Assembly (NCBI RefSeq): GCF_028769735.1
Contig: NC_088170.1
Location: 49,013,585-49,077,584, forward strand
DNA length: 64,000 bases
Direction of reading: 5' to 3'
Origin: Zonotrichia leucophrys gambelii
Taxonomy: Eukaryota; Chordata; Aves; Passeriformes; Passerellidae
Part shown: positions 1 through 13,457 of the stretch, piece by piece
Layout: each line of letters begins with the position of its first letter
How positions within the stretch are numbered: position 1 is the first letter of the stretch
The notes under the pieces: generated by a model
The model's database searches: none
Seen by the model: the letters and a program-made list of their open reading frames with translations, nothing else
Told to the model about the DNA's origin: nothing
Made by a program: the position numbers and the translations under genes

Positions 1-2268
1 TTTAAACTCATATTTTATTCTTTGATAACATATTGCAAGTTCACTAAATATTTACAGCCATTGAAATGTTTTTGTATGTTAACAAATAAGAAACCTTAGT
101 ACTTGTCTTGATAACTATGGAATTGACATTTACTGGATTTTGCTAGTCTCTTATTTTAGTAGTATGTAGTAGTTATTTTTAGTAGCATTTATTACTTTAT
201 TTTAAAACTAAAATTTCATTCTGAATTTATGAAAACAAAACATTTGCAAAATGTTTTCAAATGCTTTGGAAGCATGAGGAAGCCTGATGAGTCATATGGT
301 TACGTGGAAATTTTGACTGAGCATTTGGTAATACTGATTGCCTTGCATGCCATAGGGATACACTGTTTTATTGGTTGACAAAGGTAGTCACTATTCCCCT
401 GAAAAAAAAGCAAGAAATAATTGCATATTGATTCAACAGTTGCATTTTTAAATATTGTTTGGGTGTAGCAAATTAACATTAAAGATATCTTACAACTTCA
501 GTGGATCTCAGTGGTCCAATTTTTTAATGGCTGTTGCTGATCATCTTATTTTCTAGAGTAGTTAGAAAAGAAAATAAATTAGTGAGAGGATAGAGGCAAT
601 ATGCAATCATAAAAGAACATTTGCTATGCTGCTCGTACTGCTCAAAGAAGCACATCTGGAGAATTTGCCATAATCACACAGTGAGTTGCTGTCTATCAAT
701 CTTTATTGTGTTATAAATGAAATGATGGAAATTTTAAACAAATAATTCTTAAGACTAATAATTATTTAGAACTGTATGTGTCTGCTTTGAAGGCAAAACA
801 AAGAAGTCAGTATGTTCATGAAATAAAAATTTATTCAGGAGTAATGAATGCAATAAAAGAATTATGAAAAGAAAGCATTCAAAGCAAGTAATTATTGTGG
901 CAAATAAACACTGAGTAATGCATAATTTTTTTTTACAGGAAAAATATAGAAGCTCAAAACCAGATAGTTTGATATTTTAACTAACTTTCTCATTAGAAAG
1001 TTTACAAACAAAAAGAATCCAGCTTTTTTTCCCCCTTTTATTATTAAAAGTATTTTTTGAAAATGAAGAAGATAAAGCTTAATTCAGATATATTCTGTGA
1101 TGAGTTCTGATTTGGTTTTAGATTTTTTTTATTATTAGAGCTGCAGATCATTGAATATACAGAGCCACCACCTTTCAGTGTCCTTACTTATAATCAAATA
1201 ATCAATTTTCTCTAATTTTTTTACAAAGTACTATGAAGAATACTTACAAAGGAACTTTGTTCAAGACTATGTCAAACATATGAAAGTCCATACCAAGATC
1301 AGCTAAAACTTGTTCTATCACTGCTGTCCAGTTCCAAACCAAAAAACGATCCAAACCCAAAGCATCCTTCGCCAGTAGCAGATCAATTTTATACCTTCTA
1401 TCACTGCATTTAAGTAGAGACATCCAGCTATGAAAATAATTTTCTCTGGATCAGGATCTTGGACTGGAAATTCAAGGCATATTACGGATGATTACATCGG
1501 ATGCACCTTTTTCTGTTCCCTAAAATTCATGTTGTTTTGATGGCCATTTACTGGATCATTCACTTCAAACTTCTTATGCATCTACTTTGAAAGTTTTGAT
1601 ATTAAGTACACTGGGCAAAATTTATGTTTCTGCTGCATGGATTTATGTTGCTATAAACAATATCTGCAAAGTACAAAGCATGCTTTTGAGAATATTATTT
1701 TCTTATTTCTTTATTTCTCCTTTCTTTATTTCTCCTCTTTGTGGATGTGACTTGACAAACAGTGCATGTTTTAAAATAAAATTCTACTGCAAATGTCAAT
1801 TTCTTTCTCCTAGTTCAATCATCAGCTATACCTTTAGAAGGGAAAGTATTAAAAGGGAGTGCAAAGTGAATTTGCATGATCTCTAAAGAAACAAATGAGA
1901 TAAAATGTGCACTGCATTGCCTTTTGCTTTGTAGAAGTTATTTGAATAGCATGAATTTTGGAACATATCTGAAGGGGGCCTGCAGTCTCACTCAGTTAAA
2001 TTTCACTTAGCACTTAGATCTGGGCTCCTCATGTCTGGCATCATATATCTAGTCTTACCTTTTCTGGTCAGTTCCAAATCAAGGATATTTTTTATATCAT
2101 TGACTTAGCCATTTTATTATTTTCCTTCTCTCTTTCACAGAGCAATGCACTAATAACTGCAACTTATTGCGTGTGGTAGCCCATCTTTCAAATTAAGTTG
2201 AAATAGCAACTAACTTAGTAATCCTAAAGATTTCTAGCAATAGGCAATGTGACATTCATGTGGACTTT
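1..2268. other. AT-rich unique intergenic or intronic DNA
   Basis: I see no recognisable gene or repeat in this stretch. It has many A and T runs, and a 99-codon open frame at 1587-1886 (plus) that resembles nothing I know and is of chance length. There are no convincing splice-flanked exons. Confidence 0.6.
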
Positions 2269-2572
2269 GTTCCATGGTTGGAACACATGAAAATCCCATT
2301 CAGCAACCAAGCCCCACCTCGCCTCTCACTTATTTCCCCTGCATTAGGATGGGAGAGACAATCAGAAAGGCAAACCTGATAAAGTTTGTGATTGAGATAA
2401 AGACAGTTTAAATTCATAAACTAAAAGCTCTGTGCACAAGCAATGCAAAACAAGGAATCTTCACCACTTCTCATGGGCAGGCAGGTGTCAGGCAATCCCG
2501 ACAAAAACAGAGATCCATAACACATAGAGATGTCTTAACTCCCAGCATTCACCCTTTCTTTTTCTTCTTCCT
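2269..2572 (-). mobile_element. Partial LTR, family B (avian endogenous retrovirus)
   Basis: On the plus strand this reads as the reverse complement of the 3' two thirds of a common bird LTR. It starts near a TGTTCCATGGTT-type terminus, runs through a block ending in a GATGGGAGAGA-like motif, then GAGATAAAGACAGTTTAA, then AAGCAATGCAAAACAAGGAATC, and stops in a pyrimidine run at about 2550-2572. The same blocks in the same order are recognisable, more diverged, at 39594-40106. The 5' part of the LTR (promoter side, expected further right) is missing. No coding sequence adjoins it. The family assignment rests on remembered consensus sequence and the within-window match; the exact ends are approximate. 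Confidence 0.72.
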
Positions 2573-2615
2573 TGTCCTGGTTTTTGACAGGACAGAGTTA
2601 ATTTTTCATACACAT
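2573..2615 (+). mobile_element. Head of an LTR in the opposite orientation
   Basis: The sequence starts TGTCCTGG and continues with a GACAGAGTTAATTTTT-like block, which is the typical 5' terminus of bird family-B-type LTRs, here in plus orientation. It directly abuts the minus-strand LTR fragment that ends at 2572. Only about 40 bases are convincing before the sequence becomes unrecognisable, so this could be a truncated second LTR or the product of a rearrangement. Confidence 0.5.
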
Positions 2616-2686
2616 TTCTAATCCAGGTCACCTATGGTGATGGGATGAAGGAAAGCTTTATGATGCATGGCTGAGGTCACTTGTCT

Positions 2687-3049
2687 TGTTCAGCTGAAGG
2701 AAGGGGAGACTGAGGGAAAAATTCTTTGTGGTCTACGTCTTCCTCATGAGGAGAAAAAGAGGGGTGGGCACTGATCTCTTCTTTCTGGTGACCAGCATTA
2801 GGACACAAGGGAAACTGTATCAGGGCAAGTTTAGGTTAGATAATAGGAAGAGGTTCTTCACCCAGAGGGTTTTCAGGCATGGGAACAGGGAAGTGGTCAC
2901 AGCACCAAGCCTGACAGAGATGAAGAATTACTTGGATAATGCTTTCAGGAACATGGTGGTTCTTCATGTCATCCTCCTCAGGGCCACCAACTGGACTTTT
3001 GATGATCTTTGTGGATCCCTTCCAACTTAGGACATTCCATGATTCTCTG
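2687..3049 (+). mobile_element. CR1 LINE, 3' end fragment
   Basis: CR1 non-LTR retrotransposon remnant containing the last part of ORF2 and the 3' UTR. Diagnostic blocks in order: GGGGAGACTGAGGG (about 2705), the GTGGGCACTGATCTCTTCTT segment (about 2763), ATTAGGACACAAGGG (about 2799), GGTTAGATAATAGGAAGAGG then TTCTTCACCCAGAGGG (about 2833-2868), and a 3' end with GATGATCTTTGTGGATCCC and the terminal octamer-like ATTCTCTG at 3042-3049. It is 5'-truncated, as most bird CR1 copies are. A 100-codon open frame at 2728-3030 is only a chance reading through it. Several small deletions and substitutions show that it is old and inactive. Confidence 0.92.
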
Positions 3050-4776
3050 TTTGCAACTCTTCAGAGATCTCAGTGATGTGCAGTATGAGTCAGAGGAAAG
3101 AAAAAGCCAATAAATGAAGAAAGGAATAGTATCACAAGGGTTCCAAATTGTCAACTTTCAGTATAGACTCACTCCTATATCTTACCTAAAAAGTCTGTAG
3201 AACAATATTTTTGTTGTTATTTTTTAAGGTTGTTTTCCTGTTGCAAGTGTGGGAAGCCATTCCTTTGTTCTCATCTTTCTTCTTTCTCTTGTGGTTCCAA
3301 ATCTGTGTGACTACTGTGACACTTGGTTTCATGCAGACATCACAGTTTTCACTGCGATGCTTCCAATGGGAAGAGCAGCTTTCCTTACTCCACAATGCTG
3401 CATCACCCCTCGTGCTAGACATAGGAATATTGGCTGTCTCTTCTTTCATTGGGCAGCTGCATTATGGAGGGAAGGAAATGTAGAAGCATTGATAAAAACG
3501 TGTATTTAAACCTTCACTGGACATTTCCATTGCTGGAAATCAGTAAGGAAGGACAGGATTCAGCAATACATGATTAAGAAGCTACCATAAAACTAGTTTG
3601 ATTTAGACAACTAATGTGGTTATTCTTAAGTCCTGGTATGGATGACTGCTCTACTGATTTCACATGTGGAAATATTGTTTTCAGTAACATCATTCAGGCT
3701 GCGATATCCAGCTCTCAATAAGACAAAGTTTACTATTGTTTGAACTAATATTTGCAGAAGACTAGGGTCCTATAAATATGTGAGCGTGTTTGAACTGCTG
3801 CTTGAATCTAAATACATGGTATTTAGATTGTCTTGGCAATTTCTTCTATTGGAATTCTCTTAAACAATCTTTATTCCTATAATCCAAGAAATATGGCAAC
3901 CCAGTAATGTAAACACGGATCATCAGTTACATCAATACCAACATTCTAAAATTGCTACTACAAATATACGGTGAGAAATTCACTCATATCCAGAGTTTTG
4001 TAAAACTCTTGAGAGACCTCAACCTGAAATCAGTACATAAATAAGAAGTTAAGCCTGTCCTTAATTAACGCATTCATAGAAAAAAGGACAAAAGTTAATT
4101 TGTAAGGTTTCCAAGAGGAATTATAATAGAAGAACACAAAATTCTGCCTGGATGTTTTCCTTAAAACCAGCTGGTTGGTTTCCATTTATGGAGTGTTTTT
4201 GTTCAAAAATAAGTTCAAGTACCAAGAAAGAAAAAATATAATGCTCAAAAAATTAAAAAAAAATTGTCTCCTTTTTTATGGATTATTTTTTGTTCAAAAT
4301 GCTTTCTACCAAAATTGAGAGGTGATTTGTTAATCAAACAATGCAGTTAATCAAAATTGAAAGGAAGATAAAGAAGCAGGAACTGTTATTAGTATTTTCA
4401 TTTTCCTCTGGCTGTTTTGGCTGGTTTTATTTCATGTGCCCAGATTACTTTAAGCGCTTGTACTTATCTTGTGCCTCAGAATAATCCTTCAGTGGATTAC
4501 TGTGCAAGGCAAAGCACAACCCCATTTTCACAGTTTTATAAATATATGCAAATACCAAAGGCACTTTTCATTTAAGTGCAATTCTACTGGAAACCACTAT
4601 ATACTTCCTATAGAGTACAAAAGTGAGAGGCTGTATTATTTTTGAAATGGAAGGCACCTTTATTGATAGATTCATTTGTCTAGTGAGGATATCCTAAAAA
4701 GTCTGACATACTGAAACTTCTTGCAAATGTATTTCTACCTGTTAACTATTACATAATAAATGGGACGTCCAGTCAC

Positions 4777-4814
4777 ATAGATCTATATAGGACAGATAGA
4801 TCTATATAGGACAG
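4777..4814. repeat. Perfect 19-bp tandem duplication
   Basis: The unit ATAGATCTATATAGGACAG occurs twice with no spacer (4777-4795 and 4796-4814). Each unit contains the palindrome TAGATCTA. The identity of the two units suggests a recent local duplication. Confidence 0.95.
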
Positions 4815-6360
4815 CTATATCAAATACCGTTCATTTTTTTGCTTGCAGCTATACTAGGCATTTATATGCAGAAATAAAATTCTACTGAATTTAGCAGAGT
4901 TATTTCCGATTCAGAGTGACATAAAGTTGAATTTGGCTTAGAGGAGGCATATACACTTTGCACCAGTAGCCTGGTCTTATAATGGAATGCTGATCAAGAT
5001 CTGAGGCATTGATAATCTTTAATTTTGCAAAAGAATATTCATCAAAGCTGCTCCAGTGACATCATAATTCATTCATAGCTCTGCTTCTTTGTAGCTAACA
5101 GTGCAACACACACAACAGTTTCATGTTCATGTTTCAGCCTTCTCCTTCAACTGGAGAAGGTCAAGGACAAGAGCAAGACCAAATATCTATCAAATATCCA
5201 CATTTGAAATAAGTGCTGGGATTAGTCAGTAGACAAACTCTCAGATTTGATTACGTGTGAGAATCTTTCAGCAATTATTGTTTACATTACTGGCATCTGG
5301 CATTGTTCACTGTCCTTTTAGTTTTCTTTTGCAGGATGTGTTACAGCACTATTGTGAAGGACAATACTAGAAACTACAAACAAAATGGATTTTTTTTTCA
5401 CTTACTTTCACTGCGAAATAGGGAAGAAAATACATAACCTTTGGGAGATATGGGGATGCCACTGCCTAACCTGATGAGGGCTGAGTCATCAGGCATCTCT
5501 AGAGAACAAATGAACGCATAATATCATTAATCTCTGGAAAACCCCGTTGTGCCTTGGTCAGTATTCTTACTGTAAATATTCTTATTAATTTTAAAGCTCA
5601 TGAGAGACATGTGTGACTATGTATTGCAGGAAAACACTTTGTATTTGTAGGTACTTTCCAGAATTTATTTAGATTATTAAGACCTCTTGTCTTTGTATGT
5701 AGATTGTGCAGCTTTTTACTCTGGACCAAAGCTGTGAATTGATTTACATTGTTCTGCTTGAAATTTCTTCAGAACTAATTGCAATACTGAGCTGAATAAG
5801 ATTTGCTTGGTTTCTTTTGTTCCATGTAATTTTCTGCAAACATAAAACTGATCTAATGTCTATGATGCCAGTATGTAAGTTGTAAATAGACGTGCTTAGA
5901 GATAAATAGTGATATTTACACAGACTTTCTGAATACTTTAAGTAAATCTCCAAACATATGAGTGCCCTCCGTTTAATGATAACTGAATACTGCTAAATAA
6001 ATTTTAGTTTAAAAACTCAAACAAGCAGAATATATAGCATGGGAACAATTCTTAATGAATATCTTCATTCATCATTGGTGTTATAAGTTAAAGTTGAAAT
6101 TTAGTGTGATGCTGTAAGTGAAGATAGATACCTTTCAGAAAATTCTTTGAAGTGTGATATTTGATTGGATCCCAACCTACATCAATTTCAAAAAGGTGCT
6201 CTCAAAATGTTCTGTAAGGACCTGAGGATTCACCAATGACTTAGAATAGTGTTACCATACCAACAAATGCACATCAGAAAGAAATACAGAATTTTTATTG
6301 CAAGAATGGTGACAACCTCACAAGAGAAATTCACCTTCCCCAGTGACTAGACTGGCATAG

Positions 6361-6391
6361 GATAACTAAGACTTCTGGTGTCTTAGTTATC
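6361..6391. repeat. Perfect inverted repeat, 12-bp arms and 7-nt loop
   Basis: The left arm GATAACTAAGAC (6361-6372) is the exact reverse complement of the right arm GTCTTAGTTATC (6380-6391), separated by TTCTGGT. Pairing stops immediately outside. The stem is too short for a microRNA precursor and it is not next to a recognisable transposon end. It may be a local template-switch product or the relic of a small palindromic element. Confidence 0.95.
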
Positions 6392-9300
6392 TTAGTGCAA
6401 TACCTAATTAGACGTACTTTGGAGCCCTTAACTTGAGGTTTACTGATGTAATTGATCATAACATAACAGAGCAGGTCAAGATTAAGCACAGTTAAAACCA
6501 TTTAACTTTCCCTCATAAGCTATACACAATTTGAAATAATAATTTTACTAGATCTTTATTCTACACTTGTCCAAATAGGATTTCTACTGTATTTTCTATA
6601 AAAGCAAGGCCTGGGGGAAGAGAATACAAACTGTTAGTGGAACCAGCATTGTTTGCTTCTTGCACTTTTCCTCTATGTCAGTATTGTGAGACAGCTAATT
6701 AGAGTGAGGAATTGTGATCCAAAAGGGAGAAATGATGGCTGCATGAAAAATGGAATTTTCACTTAGGGGAAATTTTTTCACTATTTATAGATATAACTAA
6801 GCATCTTCAGACACTAAGATTAAAATTTGTTGTTCTGAAATATCTTGAATACTAGAAACCATTCAAACCTTTTATTGACAAAATTTAAACTGGTCCATTT
6901 TACCCTTTTCCTTAAATAAACATGATGAATTTCCCTGACTGCCCAAGTCTCCATGTGGCATTCTAAGTTTCAGGCACAAGAAATCCGAAAGTCCTTACAG
7001 CTCCCAAAACTCAGATCTTTTTCTCCTCCAAATGAACGCTGGCTTAAGACAAAGCTCCTTAGTTCCTAATAATTATGACAATCAGGCAACTTTGCAGCAG
7101 ATACAAATGCTTTTTTTGACATTACTTGAAAAAAAAATCTCCATTTCCCAGTGGTAGAAAACATGACAAAAACTTCTTGGCTGCCTTTAACAGTTATTTT
7201 GATGCATTATATGTAAACTGACTAATTTAAGAATTCATTTGAAATATGGAAAAAAAGAAAGTGGATTTCCTAAAGATGCTGTTCCATGTTGTTATTGGGC
7301 AGTTATGCCCATCTACCGTATGACAGAAGACCAAAACAGTGATTTCCAAATCTCAGTTCCTAGTGCTGTTCTTGTAGGCAAATACATTTTATGTATTTTG
7401 CAGAAACTGACAGAAATAAGAAGGATGTGCAGTTAGAAATCTAAAGGTCAGCATCTAACATTATATGTGAATAGAAATTCACTATGAAAGACCTGAGGAA
7501 ATTATTCCAGTCACATTATAAATATGGAGTCATCTGATTTTCTGATCTCCTTAAACTCTTCTCTTATGCAGTGAATAATATATGTAAATATTTTCCAGTA
7601 GACAATGCTAGTTGCTGACACTACAGTGTACACATCATAAGCTCAAAGTAATTATGGCTGAATATGTGGCTATCATTTTGCTATCTCCATATCTGTCTCT
7701 TTCCAGCTTTGTATATCTCTCTATACTCCTATCTGATTATACTTTGCTTTGCATGTGTATCTCTTAGTATCTCTTCACTCTCCAAGTATCTTAATGTCAT
7801 TTTTTTCTCTTGTCCTGATGCAGTCTGCATTCTAAATGTCTGAGACTGCAAGTAAAGAGATCTTGCTGCTTTCACATGGATTTTATTCTCTTTTTTTCTG
7901 AATTTATATTAAGACAAAAAGAAATTAAGACAATCATGGAATCAACAAAAATACTGACAGATGATAATTTCAACTGGTAATATAATAATGAGCTTTCAAG
8001 CAGAGAAAGACCTAATTATAGTACTAAAAATCCTATAAGAAGAGGTAAATATTTTCATGAGAGATTGAAGTACAAGAAGATCTGGAAAAGGAAAAGAGAA
8101 GTAATTTATATTTTAAGGAGTTGGAGCTAGAAACGCAAGGTAATGCTGACTGCATGCATCTGAATGCATGAAAGCATTTTCACTCAGCTAGACAGCAAGT
8201 GATATTGAGAGTTTTCTATTGCATCTCTATCAACTTGTAAGAATTCCTACGGTATATCAGATCTTTCATTTGTTTGCCTGAATATTTTGTCTAAAAGTTT
8301 CTCATACTACCTCTTCTAAGAAAAAGAGCACACAGCAGACTATTTTACCTGAGTCTTAGGTATTTCGTCAATTATCAGTTTCCTGTAAGTCCTGAAGCAC
8401 AGGAGTTAAAATCCATTCTTAAAATGGTAGGAAAAAGCTCACGCTATGCAATTCATACACATTGAGTTTGAAATTTTATTGATCTCAAAATCTTTGGTAA
8501 TAAGTTTCCAAGCCAGAACACATAGTGTGTATAAACAAGTTAGTTTACAGATACAAATTTTTAAATATTTTTCAATATTTAATTTTTTCCGATTTTTAAA
8601 AAGAAGAAGCAATTTAAGATAACTGATATCCTTGTTGTGCATGTTTTTTTCCTTACATAATGTTGGCTCACTCTTTTCTGAACAAATATGTTAGTAAAAT
8701 TTGCTTTCCTGCAGAACCTTTTTTTTGAGCATGTATATAATTTTTCTTCTTACGGTCCTTTTCATTAGTCAAATAATGTAATTTTCCCTAGTGTTTCTAA
8801 AGGTGCTGCTGGTTTTTCAGGGTCTACTGCTTCTGCATAACTAAAATATTTTGCCACATGTCAGTGGGACTTCAGTCTCATCATATATTGAAACGTTTGT
8901 GGAAACTTAAGCTTCCCAAGGGTTTTCATTATGCCATAATAAAAAAAATGAAACAAGAACTAGAGATAGAGTTAAAATCTACTATATAGTAAATGGAAAA
9001 CACAGCCATGCTTTGTGGCAGACAAGCCAAATCTGAAAAATCTGTATGGAGCATATATGCTTTTTTACTCTACTGTACTCTACTGAAATATGAAACTGAA
9101 CAGCATCTTATATCTGATTTTTCCCTTCCTCAGTTACACTGGTAGGTATAATAAAATATATTACTTTTTTCCTGAAAACCTTGACTTGACATTGCCCCTC
9201 AGAGACAGTATAATATATACTTACTTCTACCTTTTCCATTGTCTCTCCTAGGATTTATGTTAAATTAATGTACAAGTTATTTACTGATGATGGCTGCTTG

Positions 9301-10962
9301 AGTTCTTTATTACTTTTTGGACATTTAAAAAAAATCTTTTGGAAACTTAAATGCATCTCCATTTACCCCCATTTTTCTTTACCTACCACTTTTCTGTTAA
9401 TTCATAATAAAGGCCAATATATTTTCATTTGTCCTTACCTACATATACATACACAAACACATAATTCTATAGAACATCAGGACCCACGTTATTAATTGCT
9501 GTCCAACTCAAAAAGAAAATTTATATCTGGAAATTTGCTGTATTCCTTAAATTGCAACATCTAACTCCAATGTTCAAAATTTTTAAAATTAACATTCTTT
9601 CCAAAGCTCTTGTAAATTTTAGAGAATTAAATTTATGGTTCATGAACTCTTCTAATTAATTTACTTTTCTGGCAACATTTATGAAGTCTAGGCCTGCTGT
9701 CTCACAGATCAATATATTCATCCCCTTTGTCTCCAGGGCCCAAAATATTTTGATGGTTTATCTGAAATGAGTTCACTATTTTTCCTTTAAGCTTAGAACT
9801 ATTCTCTGTAAAGATTTCATCAGCAATGTCTTAAAAGAAAATAGACAAAAACTGAACACATTTATTTTCCAAATTCAATACTCAAAGTCACTGCTTTCTT
9901 TGTGAGTTTTAAATTACATTAGAAGTAAAAAAAATAAGTTTTTTGAATGATTCAAAAGATCCGAGGAGCAATCAAAAATCAAAACAAAATCCCTTAAAAA
10001 ACTTAAATATTATACTGCTTATCTAACTTTTCATATGTGTTCCCAGTCATTTTTATGTGGACTTTTAAGAAAATACACAGGATTACACAGGATGTTTTGA
10101 AATGAAAGTACTTTGGTGTGATAACCACATCTCTATCACCAATAGATGAGCGCTGTTATGAGTTTCAATGGTATTATTTTTTATTAAATAGTGAAAATAT
10201 ATATAGCACAGTTGACATCATATGAGGGTTATGTCTGAGATTATAAGGAACTCGGTCCTACTCAAAATATGTTGCACTCAGTTTTGTACAGGTGATAGTC
10301 TTTAAAGTTATATAGTTGATATTGTGCTCATTGCAAATTATTTACACCAGATTGCTCTATTATAGTTCTGGATCAGGTGATACTATGAGTAAATAACTCC
10401 CATGTAGTCATATGCCATCCAGAGACATTCAGGTTCAAAACCAATTGTTTGTGAGGAAAGTTTTCTGTAATCTCTCTTTGTATAGTCCTACTGACCATGA
10501 TTTTCTGGTTCTTTTAGAGCTGTCAGCTCTATTCTATTGAAGTGTTAGGTGTTATCCATTTTTCACAAAGTTATTGGCTCTATTCCATTCTATTCTTATG
10601 AGCAGATTTGATGCTCAGATCAGTTGCGAGGGATAATAACAATGATCTAAAGATACAATTATTCCAGCTGCTGAATTTGTAGAGTCTAAAATATGGCACA
10701 GAAATATGCAACTGGATATTGCATATTAAGCTGTATATCCCAAAGCTGTAGCTGAACGGACTGTCCTTTTACACATGGAGAGGAAAAAGGCATGGGCTGT
10801 CTGTCAGTCAGAACAATGTTAGTTATTGAGGACTAGATTTGCTCTCAGGATATGCCTTTGAGATGCTATTACTGAAAGTTTTAAGCCAAACCTTGTTATT
10901 ATTCATATGCAAGGGTGTTATACAGATTTTTGCTTGCTTTAAACTTTTTATTGAGTGTCTCT

Positions 10963-11855
10963 AACAAACTTTTGGTTGTAAGGGATCCTCAGGGGTGCCC
11001 TCTGAGAGAAGTAGATAGGGATGCCCTGTGTGGTAGACAAACATTTCCAAATAACTCCAACAAACCCACCACAGGGCAGAACTGAGCCTCTTGACCAAGG
11101 TAGTGGCACAAATGGAAAAAGATTTTTAAGAAAGGGCAAAACAACTCCCTTGGATAGGGAGAAGTGAAGAAAATGTCACAGGAAAAATGCTGCAGACACT
11201 AAGGTAAGAGAAGAAGGAGGGGCAGGAGGTGTTCCATGCACTAGAACAGAAATTCCTCTGCAGCACCTGGAAGGAATCATAGAGAAGCTCTTGTCCCACT
11301 GCAACACATGGATGACCACAATGGTTGCAGGGGAACAAGAGCTTCTCCAGCACAGCAGCCTTGCAGGACTCCACACTGGAGCAGATGGAGATGCTCTGAA
11401 TGAATTTGTTGCCCCTGAGGGTCCATGCTGGAGCTGTGGCCTGTGGAGGAACATGTGCAGGAGCTGGTGGCTGGCAGGACCTTCATCCTGCAGGGCGCCA
11501 GGACTGGAGTGGCCTGTTCCTGAGGGACTACACTCCCCTGAGAGGATCAGTGCTGGGGCAGCATGGGGAAGGTAAAATTGTTGGGAGTCATGAAATGAAG
11601 TGAAGCCTTGGAAGAAGAGGCAGGCAGAAAGATAATTTATTTCAGTAGTTCTAACTATTATTACTATTCTAATAATTTTTCTTTCAATAAATTAAATTAA
11701 ATTTCCCAAGTCAAGTTTGGTTTCAATGATGGTAAACTATCTCCCTATCATTATCTCTGTCCAGGAACTTTTCTATCCTATTTTCTCCTCCTGCTCTGCT
11801 GAAGAGGGACAGTGAGAAGGTGTCAGTCAGCCAGCCAAGATCAGCCCACCATAGC
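10963..11855 (+). mobile_element. Near-complete solo LTR, family A (avian endogenous retrovirus)
   Basis: An LTR of about 0.9 kb in sense orientation. In order: the 5' region with a GGGGTGCCCTCTGAGAGAAG block (about 10992-11011); a TATA-like TTTTTAAGAAAGGG (about 11124); a GCTGCAGACACTAAGG block (about 11189); a GC-rich centre of degenerate 'CTGGAGCAG / CTGCAGG' units (11270-11560); an AATAAA polyadenylation signal at 11686-11691; and a 3' terminus with GCCAGCCAAGATCAGCCCACC ending near 11853. The same blocks occur in reverse at 31695-32751 and in part at 24125-24507 and 27039-27339. No internal retroviral coding region or second LTR flanks it, so a solo LTR is most likely. The open frames of 63-94 codons on both strands (10948-11603) are by-products of its higher GC content. 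Confidence 0.82.
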
Positions 11856-13433
11856 CTGTAGTAGTATATCAGACTGGAAATGTAGCTTAGAGCTCATTCT
11901 TGAGTTTTATTAAAATTTTACAGCAAGGGTAGATATTTTCATTGGTGGGCTTATAATTCTCCAGTGTCTTTCCATTTTTCCTCACATTAAAATAGGGAAT
12001 AAATTCATCTTACAAATGATGAAAAAGGCTAACAAAACCCTATGCTCCTTCTTGAATCAAAATTCACAATATGTGGCAGTAATCAAATAAAAGGGATGAC
12101 AGAATCTTCAAGGACACAGAATGCATTTTTCTTTTAATTCCAGTGGAGTTCACCTGGCCCAGATTCATATAGCTATTTACCTTCAAATTTCAGTTATCTG
12201 ATTAAACTTTCAGTGTGAAAAATATCATTATATATATACATTTTCTAAAATGCATACATGAAGGAAAACAAGCATTAGAGCATCTTTCTCTCAGAAGTAT
12301 TTTAGATCAAGTCTCAAAAGGCAAAAGGAGTATTTAAAATTATCTGCTTCATCAGAATATGACCTTCAGCAAGTAGCTGTCAACAAGCTAGTGAGATAGT
12401 CAGAATTATTAACTGGACCCCAGAGAACTTGACTGTAGGCAGTGCTGTGAGGTTTGAGAGTTACAGTATACAAATCAGACAGTGAAACCTTTAACTTTGC
12501 TAATGATAACCATCACTCTAGACTTCTAGTCTTTGGGATAATAGTTCGGCTGATTCATCTTTGTTCTGTGACAAAGGCATAGATTCCGGTGATTCATTAC
12601 TTTTACATTCCCATTAGCAGAATATTCACTCACTCTAGGGGCTTGTGTAACAGAAATCCACAGTGAGAAGAAAACACTTCGGGCTGTACCAGGTCTTTTC
12701 TGTAAACAATTTAATTATTTTGACTTCAGATAAATACTAAAATTAAGTAACTCTTCCATGCCTGTTGTTCTCAGCTAAGGCCTGACACAACAGATAAAAA
12801 CTGTGACACAAAGTACAAAGGCTGAGGGGTATTGTAGTCACACAGTAATATAGGCTATACTTGTCATACATGGCATTCTGAGGTCACAATTTACAAAGCA
12901 GAAAATTATTGTCTCACAAGCACACAACAGTCATTACCCACTCATCAATAGTTTTCCTCTGTGTTAGTCATTAATAGGCCTTCTCAAGAGACTGTTGTCT
13001 TAACAGGACTATGGACTCTGCAGACACTGTTTTTCATTTCCATTTTCACCATGATAAATTGGAAGGATCTGGACTTACCAAACTTGATACCCACATTTGG
13101 TAGTTCTGCACTGTTGCTATTAGTCTGTTAGATAATAATGGTGCACTTTTAGAGGAAATGAAGACTGACTCAGTGAAATCATCCAGCCATCTAGACTGTC
13201 TATATAGTCAATAGAGAAAGTGGGCACTTGTGACATGCCTGTCTTCCTAGGTCAAATGATTTGTATTCTGAAACTCTTTAATTACTGCCTGTAAGAAAGA
13301 TGGGTTTTTTAGTTCAGATTACTTGATTAATCCTGTTCAGTTCAAAGATCTAGTTTGGACCAGATGCAGCTCTTTCCTGTTACTAACTAATTAAATAGTT
13401 AAAGTTAGGTAAAATGAATCCACACTGTCAGGA

Positions 13434-13457
13434 CACACACACATGCGCACACACAGA
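13434..13457. repeat. Short imperfect (CA)n microsatellite
   Basis: Alternating CA dinucleotides interrupted by ATGCG, about 24 bp in total. It is too short and interrupted to be likely to vary much in length. Confidence 0.8.

Larger units (their letters stand above)
3050..10962. other. Unique AT-rich DNA
   Basis: Nearly 8 kb without a recognisable gene or interspersed repeat. It contains a 19-bp tandem duplication (4777-4814), a perfect 12-bp stem hairpin (6361-6391), a weaker 8-bp stem (5138-5160) and scattered homopolymer runs. Overlapping open frames at 3186-3509 reach at most 90 codons on either strand and resemble no protein I know. Confidence 0.55.

Noticed and set aside
6361..6391. 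microRNA precursor
   Set aside because: The stem is only 12 bp, far shorter than a precursor hairpin.
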